Source of the DNA: Clostridia bacterium
Lineage (GTDB): Bacteria > Bacillota_A > Clostridia > Christensenellales > CAG-138
Direction of reading: 5' to 3'
Length of the DNA stretch: 5,083 nucleotides
Assembly (NCBI GenBank): GCA_017459315.1
Contig: JAFUDD010000158.1
Coordinates: forward strand, 1 to 5,083
Shown here: positions 1-5,083 of the stretch, one piece after another
Numbering within the stretch: the first letter of the stretch is position 1
Layout of the letters: each line of letters begins with the position of its first letter
Notes under the pieces: model-generated
Told to the model about the DNA's origin: nothing
The model's database searches: none
The model's input: the letters and a program-made list of their open reading frames with translations, nothing else
Made by a program: the position numbers and the translations under genes

Positions 1-499
1 ACCCGCCGAAATGATCCATAAACACGATCAGCAGCACGAACCACATCGCGCCGACCGGCAGCGTCAGCAGCAATGCGACAAAAATAATCGTATAGAAGAC
101 GAACGGCGCAAGCACCGACAGCACAGCAACCGGCCGCTTCAGGTACACGCCCGGCACGCCGCAGTAGGCAAACGTTCCCGCAAAGCCGAACACCGGCTTT
201 CGATGCGTGAGCAGCACGTACATAAGTCCGTGCGTCAGCTCATGCAGGCTTGTGTAGACAAGCGCCAGGGCAAGCACCGTGAGGATATGCCAAAGGTACG
301 TCCACCGCCATGTCATCGTAAAATTATCGAGCGAAAAGCCGATCCTCATGCCGAACAGCAGCGCCGCGACCGCAAGCGATACAAAGAACGACACCGGCCC
401 GGTCAGCGTTTGGAATCGTTTGTCGTTCGCGTCATAGAGCATGACCTCGGCATAGCCGCTAGGCAGCTCGGTATAAAAGGTTCGGTTCTCGTTCGTCAT
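1..499 (-). CDS. Membrane zinc metalloprotease-like protein, DUF3267-like (partial, C-terminus missing)
   Basis: Reading leftwards from the ATG at 499-497, 166 codons are open to the window edge, so the C-terminus is missing. The protein starts MTNENRTFYTELPSGY. After about 35 soluble residues it has hydrophobic segments at roughly 35-52, 69-98, 124-145 and 149-163. The second segment carries H86-E-L-T-H90, the HExxH zinc and catalytic motif, inside a membrane helix, in the context TSLHELTHGLMYVLL. This layout is typical of the DUF3267 putative zincin peptidases, which are small multi-pass relatives of intramembrane metalloproteases. The visible sequence ends MDHFGG, where a third metal ligand would be expected, but the edge prevents a decision. 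A GGAAAGG sequence (518-512) lies 12 bases upstream, a loose ribosome binding site; no better in-frame ATG was seen. The gene is divergent from holA. Protease activity and substrate are inferred only. Confidence 0.8.
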   Translation of the reverse strand, partial: MTNENRTFYTELPSGYAEVMLYDANDKRFQTLTGPVSFFVSLAVAALLFGMRIGFSLDNFTMTWRWTYLWHILTVLALALVYTSLHELTHGLMYVLLTHRKPVFGFAGTFAYCGVPGVYLKRPVAVLSVLAPFVFYTIIFVALLLTLPVGAMWFVLLIVFMDHFGG

Positions 500-528
500 G
501 GGTCGCGCATCGCCTTTCCGTACAGGTT

Positions 529-544
529 ACGGTATATCCTACCA
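529..544 (-). promoter_or_regulatory. Possible extended -10 promoter of the metalloprotease-like gene
   Basis: On the minus strand TGG-TAGGAT (544-536) resembles an extended -10 element. Initiation would be expected near 529, giving a leader of about 30 bases that contains the GGAAAGG site. No convincing -35 element is visible at the usual distance, so this is tentative. Confidence 0.35.
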
Positions 545-582
545 CAGTTTGTTCCGCTCCGCCACCGGTTTTTGTGAAAAAC

Positions 583-611
583 TTGTGCAGCGGACAAATC
601 TATGGTATACT
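583..611 (+). promoter_or_regulatory. holA promoter (sigma-A type, extended -10)
   Basis: TTGTGC (583-588) and TATACT (606-611) are separated by exactly 17 bases, and TG-G (603-605) directly precedes the -10 as an extended -10 element. Taking the last -10 base as -7, the start point is predicted at 618, which is the A of the holA ATG. The match to the housekeeping consensus is good (four of six at -35, five of six at -10). Initiation a base or two either side is possible. Confidence 0.75.
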
Positions 612-617
612 GTGCGC

Positions 618-1619
618 ATGAACGAAACGTCTCTTTACCGTGAAACGAACGCCCGCACGCTGCGGGGACCGTACCTGCTGCTTGGCGCCGAGGAGCTGAC
701 CAAGCAGGAGGCGGTGGATCGCGTCCTTGCGTTGCTCGATCCGTCGTTTACGGATATGAACCTGCATAAGCTGAAAAGCCCGACCGCGCGGGACCTATTG
801 AATGCCGCCGATCAGCTGCCGTTTTTTGACGCGTTCCATATCGTGCTCGTCTCGGAATGGAGCGACGCCGACTTGTACGACGGCCTTGCCGCCGAGGATA
901 AGAAGGCTCCCGGCACGCTGAACCGGTTCTTTGCTCTGCCCGATGCGATTGTGCTGTTTGTGCGCCGCGGCGATCAAAAGGAGACGAGCTTTTCCAAGCT
1001 GTTCTCTGCGCGCGACCGGCTTGTGAAATTCGACGCCTTAACGCCCGATCGCGCCGCCAAGTTCTGCATCCGCGAGGCCGCGCTGAAAAACACGAAGATC
1101 GACGACCGCACCGCCAAGGCGCTGATCGACATGGTCGGCGCCGACGCCTACCGGCTTCGGAACGAGCTCAGCAAGGCTGCGGGTTATGTCGGCAGCGGCG
1201 GCACGATCACCAAGGACACGCTCGATACGGTCGTGACCGCCTCGACCGAATATAACGCCTTCAAGATGCTCGACGCGCTCGTGGCGGGCAACAAGAAGGC
1301 CGCGATGCGCATGCTCGAATCCGTGATCGGTACGGGCAAGGAGTCCCCGATGGGCGTCGCCGGCTTCTTAGAAGGCCGTCTGCGCCTGATGCTGATCGCC
1401 CGCGAAATGCTCGATCAGAAGCGCCCGCGCAGCGAGATCCTCTCCCGCATCGGCGGCAGCCCCTACGCCGCGGATAACGCGATCAAGTCCGCGCAGCGGC
1501 TCACCGCCGCGCAGCTCAAAAACGCCGTCGCCGCCTTTGCCGAGATCAACGCCCTTGTCAAGTCCGGCGAGCGCGACGAGCACAACGCGCTGTTCTATGC
1601 GATTTATAAGAGCTTTTAA
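618..1619 (+). CDS. holA: DNA polymerase III subunit delta (HolA)
   Basis: This 333-residue protein is the delta subunit of the clamp loader, which opens the DnaN sliding clamp and works with delta' and the DnaX subunits to load it at primed DNA. Family features in order are the N-terminal strand and helix YLLLGAEELTKQEAVDRVLALL (about 19-40, a degenerate P-loop-like start as in delta), the LPFFDAFHIVLVSE strand (67-80), an A/IVLFVRRGD strand (110-119), the helical middle domain with DAYRLRNELSKAAGYVG (176-192), and the C-terminal collar domain with NAFKMLDALVAGNKKAAMRML (213-233), GFLEGRLRLML (249-259) and the terminal NALVKSGERDEHNALFYAI (311-329). Length is normal for the family. The frame is open 40 codons further upstream to 498, but that extension is not delta-like, overlaps the promoter and the divergent gene, and was excluded. 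No Shine-Dalgarno sequence precedes the ATG. It stands alone, with its own promoter and terminator. Confidence 0.93.
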   Translation: MNETSLYRETNARTLRGPYLLLGAEELTKQEAVDRVLALLDPSFTDMNLHKLKSPTARDLLNAADQLPFFDAFHIVLVSEWSDADLYDGLAAEDKKAPGTLNRFFALPDAIVLFVRRGDQKETSFSKLFSARDRLVKFDALTPDRAAKFCIREAALKNTKIDDRTAKALIDMVGADAYRLRNELSKAAGYVGSGGTITKDTLDTVVTASTEYNAFKMLDALVAGNKKAAMRMLESVIGTGKESPMGVAGFLEGRLRLMLIAREMLDQKRPRSEILSRIGGSPYAADNAIKSAQRLTAAQLKNAVAAFAEINALVKSGERDEHNALFYAIYKSF

Positions 1620-1629
1620 CCGAAAGCTG

Positions 1630-1661
1630 AGAGAAACGGAGCCGATCCGTTTCTCTTTTTT
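1630..1661 (+). terminator. Intrinsic terminator of holA
   Basis: AGAGAAACGGA (1630-1640) pairs perfectly with TCCGTTTCTCT (1646-1656) around a five-base loop, and the stem runs straight into a T tract (1656-1661). It begins ten bases after the holA stop. There is no A tract on the left side, so it should act only on rightward transcription. Confidence 0.92.
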
Positions 1662-1742
1662 CTTCCCCCTCCCCCGCACGCTTTTTCGTCTGCGCGGCGG
1701 GGGATTCCATCCGGTTTTTCGGACAGATTCGAGTTAGCCGTC
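1662..1742. other. Non-coding stretch between holA terminator and DnaA-box cluster
   Basis: No gene is supported here. The only structure noticed is a 7-base inverted repeat, CCCCCGC (1671-1677) with GCGGGGG (1697-1703). It is not followed by a T tract on either strand, so it is not a standard terminator. Confidence 0.5.
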
Positions 1743-1760
1743 TTTTCCACATTGTCCACA

Positions 1761-1832
1761 GGGTTATCCACCGTTATCCACAAAAATATGTAGAAATTAT
1801 GAATAACAGGGCCTTGGGGCGGTGGATAACCC
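1761..1832. repeat. 12-base perfect inverted repeat spanning the AT-rich core
   Basis: GGGTTATCCACC (1761-1772) is the exact reverse complement of GGTGGATAACCC (1821-1832), with 48 bases between. Each arm contains a DnaA-box-like 9-mer plus three extra matching bases, so the identity goes beyond the box itself. Confidence 0.85.
1781..1808. other. AT-rich core between opposed DnaA boxes
   Basis: Only 5 of 28 bases are G or C, in surroundings that are clearly GC-rich. The segment directly follows the perfect DnaA box and precedes the two inverted boxes, the position where an unwinding element would sit in an origin. A clear run of DnaA-trio triplets was looked for and not found, so an unwinding role is only a possibility. 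Confidence 0.45.
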
Positions 1833-1861
1833 CTCGTCTTTCCACGCCGGGCGGTGGATAA
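1817..1861. repeat. 13-base direct repeat carrying the inverted DnaA boxes
   Basis: GGGCGGTGGATAA occurs at 1817-1829 and again at 1849-1861, 32 bases apart start to start, close to three helical turns. The identical four bases outside the 9-mer suggest duplication or a longer recognition unit. Confidence 0.85.
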
Positions 1862-1904
1862 GGCCGTTTTTTCCCCTGCGGTAAGTTTTCCTTGAGGCGG
1901 CAAA

Positions 1905-1933
1905 GCACGAGCGGTTTTTCGTGCGGCGCACGA
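1905..1933. repeat. Three alternating complementary 6-mers (mutually exclusive hairpins)
   Basis: GCACGA (1905-1910), TCGTGC (1919-1924) and GCACGA (1928-1933) can form either of two hairpins sharing the middle arm, with loops of eight and three bases. They lie just beyond the T tract of the leftward terminator. Neither is followed by a clear T tract, and no function is assigned. Confidence 0.5.
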
Positions 1934-1934
1934 T

Positions 1935-1962
1935 AAAAAAGCCGTCCCCACCGGGACGACTT
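1935..1962 (-). terminator. Intrinsic terminator of the MFS/PH-domain unit
   Basis: On the minus strand GTCGTCCC (1960-1953) pairs with GGGACGGC (1948-1941) around a four-base loop, with one T-G wobble. Two flanking A-T pairs extend the stem into the T tract (1940-1935). It begins about ten bases after the stop codon at 1972. Confidence 0.9.
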
Positions 1963-1971
1963 ATGCTTGTT

Positions 1972-2520
1972 TCAATTTCTTTCCTTTATGTATTGCGTCA
2001 CAAACGCGATATCCTCGGTCGGGACATAGACGCGGTAGGTCGTGTATTTCGTTTTCAGCAGCAGAATATCGCCGTCCGTTCGCATATCCGTGATGCGGTC
2101 GAAGCGAATCCATGTATCGCCGCCCTTGGAGGCGTTCTTATGGCGGATGTATTCGCCGTCCATTTCAAAGCGATACCGCTCGCCGCCGTTCATCATAAAG
2201 TGGCCGAGCAAAGCAGGCAGGCCGACGACCCCGACGGCGGGCAGCAGAAGCAGCCAAAGAAGACCGCCGTCCTCGCGCAGACGATTCGTCAGCACCCGCC
2301 CCGCCTGCTCCGGGCGATAGCGGAGCAAAAACGCGATATTCCACACCTCCGTGACAAGCAGCACAAGCGCGATCACGGTGATGACCGCCGCGATGATCGA
2401 ACAGATTTTCAGCATGTGCCGATAATAAAAGCGGCTTTGCTCGCGGCTTAAAATATACGACCAGCGGTATTGGCCGTCCTCGCAGAGCGTGATGCGTTCG
2501 GGATAGGTCTGCGTGTCCAT
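1972..2520 (-). CDS. Two-helix membrane protein with PH-like (YcxB-type) C-terminal domain
   Basis: The 182-residue protein has a polar N-terminus (1-36), a membrane helix at about 37-58, a second at about 86-108, and a cytosolic C-terminal region (about 115-180) rich in short beta strands: RYRFEMDGEYIRHKN, TWIRFDRITDMRTDGDILLLKTKYTTYRVYVPTED, then a final helix FVTQYIKERN. Two helices followed by a strand-rich segment of this kind are typical of bacterial PH-domain membrane proteins such as the YcxB-like group. The assignment rests on architecture and pattern, not on a search. The start at 2520 is supported by AAGGAGG (2532-2526), five bases upstream of the ATG. It lies 27 bases downstream of the MFS transporter gene on the same strand and ahead of a shared terminator, so the two are almost certainly co-transcribed. 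Function is unknown; assisting or regulating the transporter is a guess from position only. Confidence 0.8.
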   Translation of the reverse strand: MDTQTYPERITLCEDGQYRWSYILSREQSRFYYRHMLKICSIIAAVITVIALVLLVTEVWNIAFLLRYRPEQAGRVLTNRLREDGGLLWLLLLPAVGVVGLPALLGHFMMNGGERYRFEMDGEYIRHKNASKGGDTWIRFDRITDMRTDGDILLLKTKYTTYRVYVPTEDIAFVTQYIKERN

Positions 2521-2547
2521 CGGTGCCTCCTTGGAAAAACGTTCGGG

Positions 2548-3864
2548 TCAGGCGGTCTTTCGCTTCGTCGCGGCCAGATAGATTGCAAGCGCGGCCATCA
2601 CGATCAACAGCACGATCAGCGCGGCAAGGAAGATATCGGCGCTCGGTAAAAACGATACGGTGCCGTCGCTGTTCGGCACGGTCGGCGCGTCGCGCAGGAC
2701 CCATGCCCCGATCTGCGGGCCGATAATACCCGGAATCAGCACCTGCGACATGATCCGAAGGCCTTGGAACCGCCCGGCCATGTGCTCCGGAGTGTAGTTT
2801 CTCAGCTGCGTTCCGAACACCGCCATGCCGGATAGGTAGCCGGACATCATCAAAAGCGACCCGATAAACACCGGAATCCGCATCCCTATTCCCTCCGCGG
2901 GGATTACCGCAGGGACAAGATACAGCAGGATAAAGCCCAAAAGCAGCATCGACAGCGCGGGCAGAACGATTTTGCGAAAGCCGTGTTTATCCGTCAGCCG
3001 TCCGAAGAAGAACGTCACGACGGCGGCAAGGATGATCGCAGGCGCCATGATCAGCACATAGTCCGCCATGCCGAGCGTCTGCTCATAGTAGATGATCAGG
3101 TACGGCATATAAACCTGAATGGCGGTGGAAAAGACGAGATAAGCCAGCATCGACAGGTACAGCTTGCCGTTCCGCTTCACCACGTCCGGTCGGAAGCCGT
3201 ACAGGATCGTCGCAAAATAGCCGAGGTTGTCTGGGTTTTTGACCGGCGCTTCGTCCACGATAAAGAAGCCGAGCACGCCGATCAGCAGCACAACGCCGCC
3301 GATGATGCAGTAGATCACCGTCCAGCTTTCGGCCTTGTCGAGATCGAAGCCGAGAAAGCCGCCGAACACCACAAGGATCGACAGCAGCGGCATCATCGAA
3401 TTGATGCCCTCCGCCGCGCCGCGGTTCGTTTCGTCGGTCGAATCGGTCAGCCACGCGTTGAACGCTGCGTCGTTGGCGGACGAGCCGAAGAACGTCATCA
3501 CGCAGTCCATGAGAATCACAAGCGTGATCCCGACCGAGGCGGCGCTGACCGCCGCGCCGAACACCGCCGAAATCACATCGGCGCGGATCAGCGCAAATGA
3601 CAGGATCGACACGCCCCAAGCGATGTAGCCGAGGCACATCAGGATCTTGCGCTTGCCGAGCTTGTCGGACAGAGCCCCCATCAGCACGGTCGTGACCGTC
3701 GCCGCGATGGCGGAAGCCGTCACCATCAGCGCGATTTCGGACGCGCTCGCGCGGAACATCTTGTAGATGAACACATTGAAATACATGTTCTCGACGACCC
3801 ACGCGATCTGCCCGGTCAGCGAGAAAATCACCAGCGTCAGCCAAAACTTTCCGTTCTTTTTCAT
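2548..3864 (-). CDS. MFS transporter (12-helix, sugar/cation symporter-like)
   Basis: This 438-residue integral membrane protein has about twelve hydrophobic segments in two halves. The loop between helices 2 and 3 carries the MFS signature G63-A-L-S-D-K-L-G-K-R-K73, with a second copy in the C-terminal half, G288-RLTDKHGFRK. The segment after helix 4, SSANDAAFNAWLTDSTDETNRGAAEGIN (about 128-155), resembles the glycoside-pentoside-hexuronide/MelB-like branch, where the equivalent stretch also contains D/N-rich residues followed by N/R-G. The protein ends in the basic tail ATKRKTA. Substrate and ion coupling cannot be read from the sequence. An in-frame GTG three codons upstream (3873) overlaps the ribosome binding site AAGAGGTG (3878-3871), so the ATG at 3864 was chosen. 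It is the first gene of a two-gene unit with the PH-like protein and is separated from rpsR by a terminator and its own promoter. Confidence 0.88.
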   Translation of the reverse strand: MKKNGKFWLTLVIFSLTGQIAWVVENMYFNVFIYKMFRASASEIALMVTASAIAATVTTVLMGALSDKLGKRKILMCLGYIAWGVSILSFALIRADVISAVFGAAVSAASVGITLVILMDCVMTFFGSSANDAAFNAWLTDSTDETNRGAAEGINSMMPLLSILVVFGGFLGFDLDKAESWTVIYCIIGGVVLLIGVLGFFIVDEAPVKNPDNLGYFATILYGFRPDVVKRNGKLYLSMLAYLVFSTAIQVYMPYLIIYYEQTLGMADYVLIMAPAIILAAVVTFFFGRLTDKHGFRKIVLPALSMLLLGFILLYLVPAVIPAEGIGMRIPVFIGSLLMMSGYLSGMAVFGTQLRNYTPEHMAGRFQGLRIMSQVLIPGIIGPQIGAWVLRDAPTVPNSDGTVSFLPSADIFLAALIVLLIVMAALAIYLAATKRKTA

Positions 3865-3884
3865 GCTTCTCACCTCTTGGGGCT

Positions 3885-3893
3885 ATTGTACCA
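3885..3893 (-). promoter_or_regulatory. Promoter of the MFS/PH-domain unit (extended -10)
   Basis: On the minus strand TGG-TACAAT (3893-3885) is a good extended -10 element. Initiation would fall near 3878, giving a leader of only about 14 bases that starts at the ribosome binding site. The -35 region (ATGCAA at 17 bases) is poor, which the extended -10 may offset. Confidence 0.55.
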
Positions 3894-3967
3894 TACCCGC
3901 GCGGAAATTGCATCCGGTTTGCCCGTTTTTATATAAATATTTCCCATTCGTTTACCTTTGAGTGCAT

Positions 3968-3998
3968 AAAAAAACGGAACCCCGCGTGAGGGTTCCGT
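3968..3998 (-). terminator. Intrinsic terminator of the rpsF-ssb-rpsR operon
   Basis: On the minus strand ACGGAACCC (3998-3990) pairs perfectly with GGGTTCCGT (3982-3974) around a seven-base loop and is followed by a T tract (3974-3968). It lies about 30 bases beyond the rpsR stop and isolates the ribosomal operon from the MFS gene. Confidence 0.93.
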
Positions 3999-4029
3999 GC
4001 TAACCGGTCGTGGTGTCGGTTGTGTGTGA

Positions 4030-4275
4030 TTATTCTGCGACGTAGGGCAGCAGAGCCATGACGCGCGCGCGCTTGATAGCAACCGCGAGGTCACGCTGAT
4101 GCTCGGCACATACACCGGACATGCGGCGGGGCATGATCTTACCGGCTTCGGTAACGAATCCCTGCAGCTTACGAGTGTCCTTATAATCGATGGATGTGGC
4201 CTTCTCAACGCAGAAACGGCAAACCTTACGTCTCGAACGCGGACGGCGCGGACGCATTTGTTTACGATCTTCCAT
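4030..4275 (-). CDS. rpsR: Small ribosomal subunit protein bS18
   Basis: The 81-residue protein binds 16S rRNA on the platform of the 30S subunit as a partner of bS6. The family core is clear: [27 protein letters not shown] (about 28-54), then [21 protein letters not shown] (59-79). It has the C+ form of bS18, with C19-x-x-C22 near the N-terminus and C56-x-x-H59 in GVCAEH, a plausible zinc site; Enterobacteria lack these ligands. The N-terminus is arginine-rich, as usual. The start at 4275 follows AGGAGG (4289-4284) by eight bases. It is the last gene of the operon, 40 bases after ssb, and is followed by a terminator; no rplI follows. Confidence 0.96.
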   Translation of the reverse strand: MEDRKQMRPRRPRSRRKVCRFCVEKATSIDYKDTRKLQGFVTEAGKIMPRRMSGVCAEHQRDLAVAIKRARVMALLPYVAE

Positions 4276-4315
4276 GGTGCAAGCCTCCTGTAAATTTTAA
4301 TGGGTTGCCTTTCGA

Positions 4316-4741
4316 TCAGAAAGGCAGGTCGTCGGAACTGATATCGGTAAAGCCGGAGGACAGATCCTGCGCGGGCGCCTGGGGACGCGGCGCGGAATAG
4401 CCGCTGTTTCCGCCTTCCTCATTGGAACGCGGGGACAGGAATTCGACCTCGTCCGCCGATACATCCAGCGCCATGCGCATCGTACCGTCGTTCGCCTGGT
4501 ATTGGCGCGCCTGCAACTCGCCGATGACGGCGACCTTGCGGCCCTTGGCGAGGAAGCGGGAGCAGTTTTCACCGAGCTGCCGCCATGCGTTGATGCGGAA
4601 AAAGTCGGTCTGGCGCTCGCCGCCCTGCTGGGCGAATCTGCGGTTGACGGCAATCGTAAACGTGCAAACGGTCACGCCGCTTGCCGTGGTGCGGGTTTCG
4701 GGATCGCGGGTCAAATTACCGATCAGCGTGATTTTATTCAT
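4316..4741 (-). CDS. ssb: Single-stranded DNA-binding protein (SSB)
   Basis: The 141-residue SSB coats single-stranded DNA in replication, repair and recombination, normally as a tetramer. The OB-fold occupies about 1-104, starting MNKITLIGNLTRDPETRTTASG and including the strand VCTFTIAVNRRF, the conserved DFFRINAWRQLGENCSRFLAKGRKVAVIGELQARQY block (46-81) and ALDVSADEVEFL (91-102). A short glycine-, proline- and serine-rich linker leads to the acidic tip SSDDLPF, the tail that recruits partner proteins. The linker is short, so the whole protein is near the lower end of the usual size. The start at 4741 is five bases after GGAGG (4751-4747). It sits between rpsF and rpsR in the order typical of Gram-positive bacteria, which couples SSB supply to ribosomal protein expression. 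Confidence 0.96.
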   Translation of the reverse strand: MNKITLIGNLTRDPETRTTASGVTVCTFTIAVNRRFAQQGGERQTDFFRINAWRQLGENCSRFLAKGRKVAVIGELQARQYQANDGTMRMALDVSADEVEFLSPRSNEEGGNSGYSAPRPQAPAQDLSSGFTDISSDDLPF

Positions 4742-4771
4742 ACGTTCCTCCGTGATATTCTTCCGTGATTG

Positions 4772-5059
4772 TTATGCTTCTTTACGGGTAACCATGTAAC
4801 GCATGATGCGCTCATCGTTTCTCAGATTACGCTCGAGCTCGTGCGGGAGTTCCGGGTTCGCGTTGAAATTGACGAGAACGTAGAAACCCTCGGTCTTGTA
4901 GTCGATTGCGTAGGCCAAGTGACGCTTGCCCCATACATCCGTTTTCGTGATCTCGCCGCCGTTATCGGTGATGATTTTAGCAAACTTGTCCTGGACGGCG
5001 CGGTTTGCTTCCTCTTCAAGTTCGGGCGTGATCATGTACAAAACTTCGTACTGATTCAT
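4772..5059 (-). CDS. rpsF: Small ribosomal subunit protein bS6
   Basis: The 95-residue bS6 binds bS18 and 16S rRNA on the 30S platform. Typical features are the first strand MNQYEVLYMITPEL, the helix EEEANRAVQDKFAKIITDNGG (15-35), the signature DVWGKRHLAYAIDYKTEGFYVLVNF (41-65) and the end NLRNDERIMRYMVTRKE (78-94). An in-frame GTG three codons upstream (5068) overlaps the ribosome binding site, so the ATG at 5059, eight bases after AAGGAGG (5074-5068), is preferred. It is the first visible gene of the operon, 30 bases before ssb. In many bacteria the leader RNA of this operon binds the S6:S18 complex for autoregulation; only 24 bases upstream are present here, so this cannot be judged. Confidence 0.95.
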   Translation of the reverse strand: MNQYEVLYMITPELEEEANRAVQDKFAKIITDNGGEITKTDVWGKRHLAYAIDYKTEGFYVLVNFNANPELPHELERNLRNDERIMRYMVTRKEA

Positions 5060-5067
5060 GTTTTTCA

Positions 5068-5074
5068 CCTCCTT
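5068..5074 (-). promoter_or_regulatory. Ribosome binding site deciding the rpsF start
   Basis: AAGGAGG on the minus strand, continuing as AAGGAGGTG, is a near-perfect anti-16S match. It contains the first base of the alternative GTG codon, which therefore cannot be the start. Confidence 0.85.
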
Positions 5075-5083
5075 ATGGACTTC

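Larger units (their letters stand above)
1743..1861. promoter_or_regulatory. Cluster of six DnaA-box-like 9-mers flanking an AT-rich core
   Basis: The consensus DnaA box TTATCCACA occurs exactly at 1774-1782. One-mismatch versions on the plus strand are TTTTCCACA (1743-1751), TTGTCCACA (1752-1760) and TTATCCACC (1764-1772). Two more are inverted: GGTGGATAA at 1821-1829 and 1853-1861, each reading TTATCCACC on the minus strand. Four boxes on the left thus point right and two on the right point left, with AT-rich DNA between them. Spacings of 9, 12 and 10 bases in the left array, and 32 bases between the right boxes, put several on about the same helix face. DnaA is known to bind such arrays at origins, at titration or reactivation loci, and at regulated promoters; which of these applies here is inference. 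No gene overlaps the cluster, and both flanking genes end towards it. Confidence 0.8.

Noticed and set aside
11..577. Plus-strand reading frame of 188 codons over the metalloprotease-like gene
   Set aside because: Its product is almost all Arg, His, Gln and Lys with no domain pattern, and it is antisense to a protein with a clear HELTH motif and membrane helices.
498..617. 40-codon N-terminal extension of holA to an upstream ATG
   Set aside because: It runs through the -35 and -10 elements and has no delta-subunit character. The family's first strand begins about 18 residues after the ATG at 618.
1671..1703. CCCCCGC/GCGGGGG inverted repeat as a second terminator
   Set aside because: The loop is 19 bases and no T tract follows on either strand.
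1781..1808. DnaA-trio unwinding element as in Bacillus oriC
   Set aside because: Read from the perfect box in either direction, the AT-rich segment does not show a run of the required triplets, so only an AT-rich core is claimed.
1838..1846. CTTTCCACG as a seventh DnaA box
   Set aside because: It has at least three mismatches to TTATCCACA including the first and last positions, too weak to count.
1616..1951. Minus-strand frame of 111 codons across the intergenic region
   Set aside because: It covers the DnaA-box cluster and the holA terminator and begins inside the terminator of the PH-domain gene. The product is low in structure and has no ribosome binding site that I can see.
2983..3600. 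Long plus-strand frame antisense to the MFS transporter
   Set aside because: The product is rich in His, Arg and Asp, a common mirror of GC-rich membrane protein genes, with no recognisable motif.
3083..3913. 276-codon minus-strand frame in another phase of the MFS gene
   Set aside because: It is Arg-, Gly- and Asp-rich with no domain, while the overlapping frame gives a complete 12-helix transporter with motif A.

Overview
The window looks like chromosomal DNA from a moderately GC-rich Gram-positive bacterium, most likely a Bacillota/Clostridia member. The evidence is the rpsF-ssb-rpsR gene order, strong AAGGAGG-type ribosome binding sites, a Clostridia-like four-ligand (C+) bS18, and DnaA boxes of the TTATCCACA type. 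Species cannot be assigned from the sequence alone.

Layout, left to right. (1) Positions 1-499, minus strand: the N-terminal 166 residues of a multi-pass membrane zinc metalloprotease-like protein (HELTH motif, DUF3267-like), cut by the window edge. (2) Positions 500-617: a divergent promoter region. Rightward there is a very good extended -10 promoter whose predicted start point falls on the A of the holA start codon. (3) Positions 618-1619, plus strand: holA, the delta subunit of the DNA polymerase III clamp loader, followed by a strong intrinsic terminator. (4) Positions 1662-1934: a non-coding stretch between convergent genes. It holds six DnaA-box-like 9-mers in two opposed groups around an AT-rich core, and is the most interesting feature here. 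(5) Positions 1935-3890, minus strand: a two-gene transcription unit with its own promoter and terminator, made of an MFS transporter and a small two-helix membrane protein with a PH-like C-terminal domain. (6) Positions 3968-5083, minus strand: the end of the rpsF-ssb-rpsR operon and its terminator. The operon promoter and any S6:S18-binding leader lie beyond the right edge.

Three genes belong to core replication or translation (holA, ssb, and the bS6/bS18 pair that sits together on the small-subunit platform). The MFS/PH pair and the metalloprotease are accessory membrane functions of unknown substrate. A DnaA-box cluster next to holA and near ssb is suggestive, but convergent transcription into it argues against an ordinary oriC. 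A DnaA-titrating or DnaA-reactivating type locus, or an atypically placed origin, are the main alternatives.
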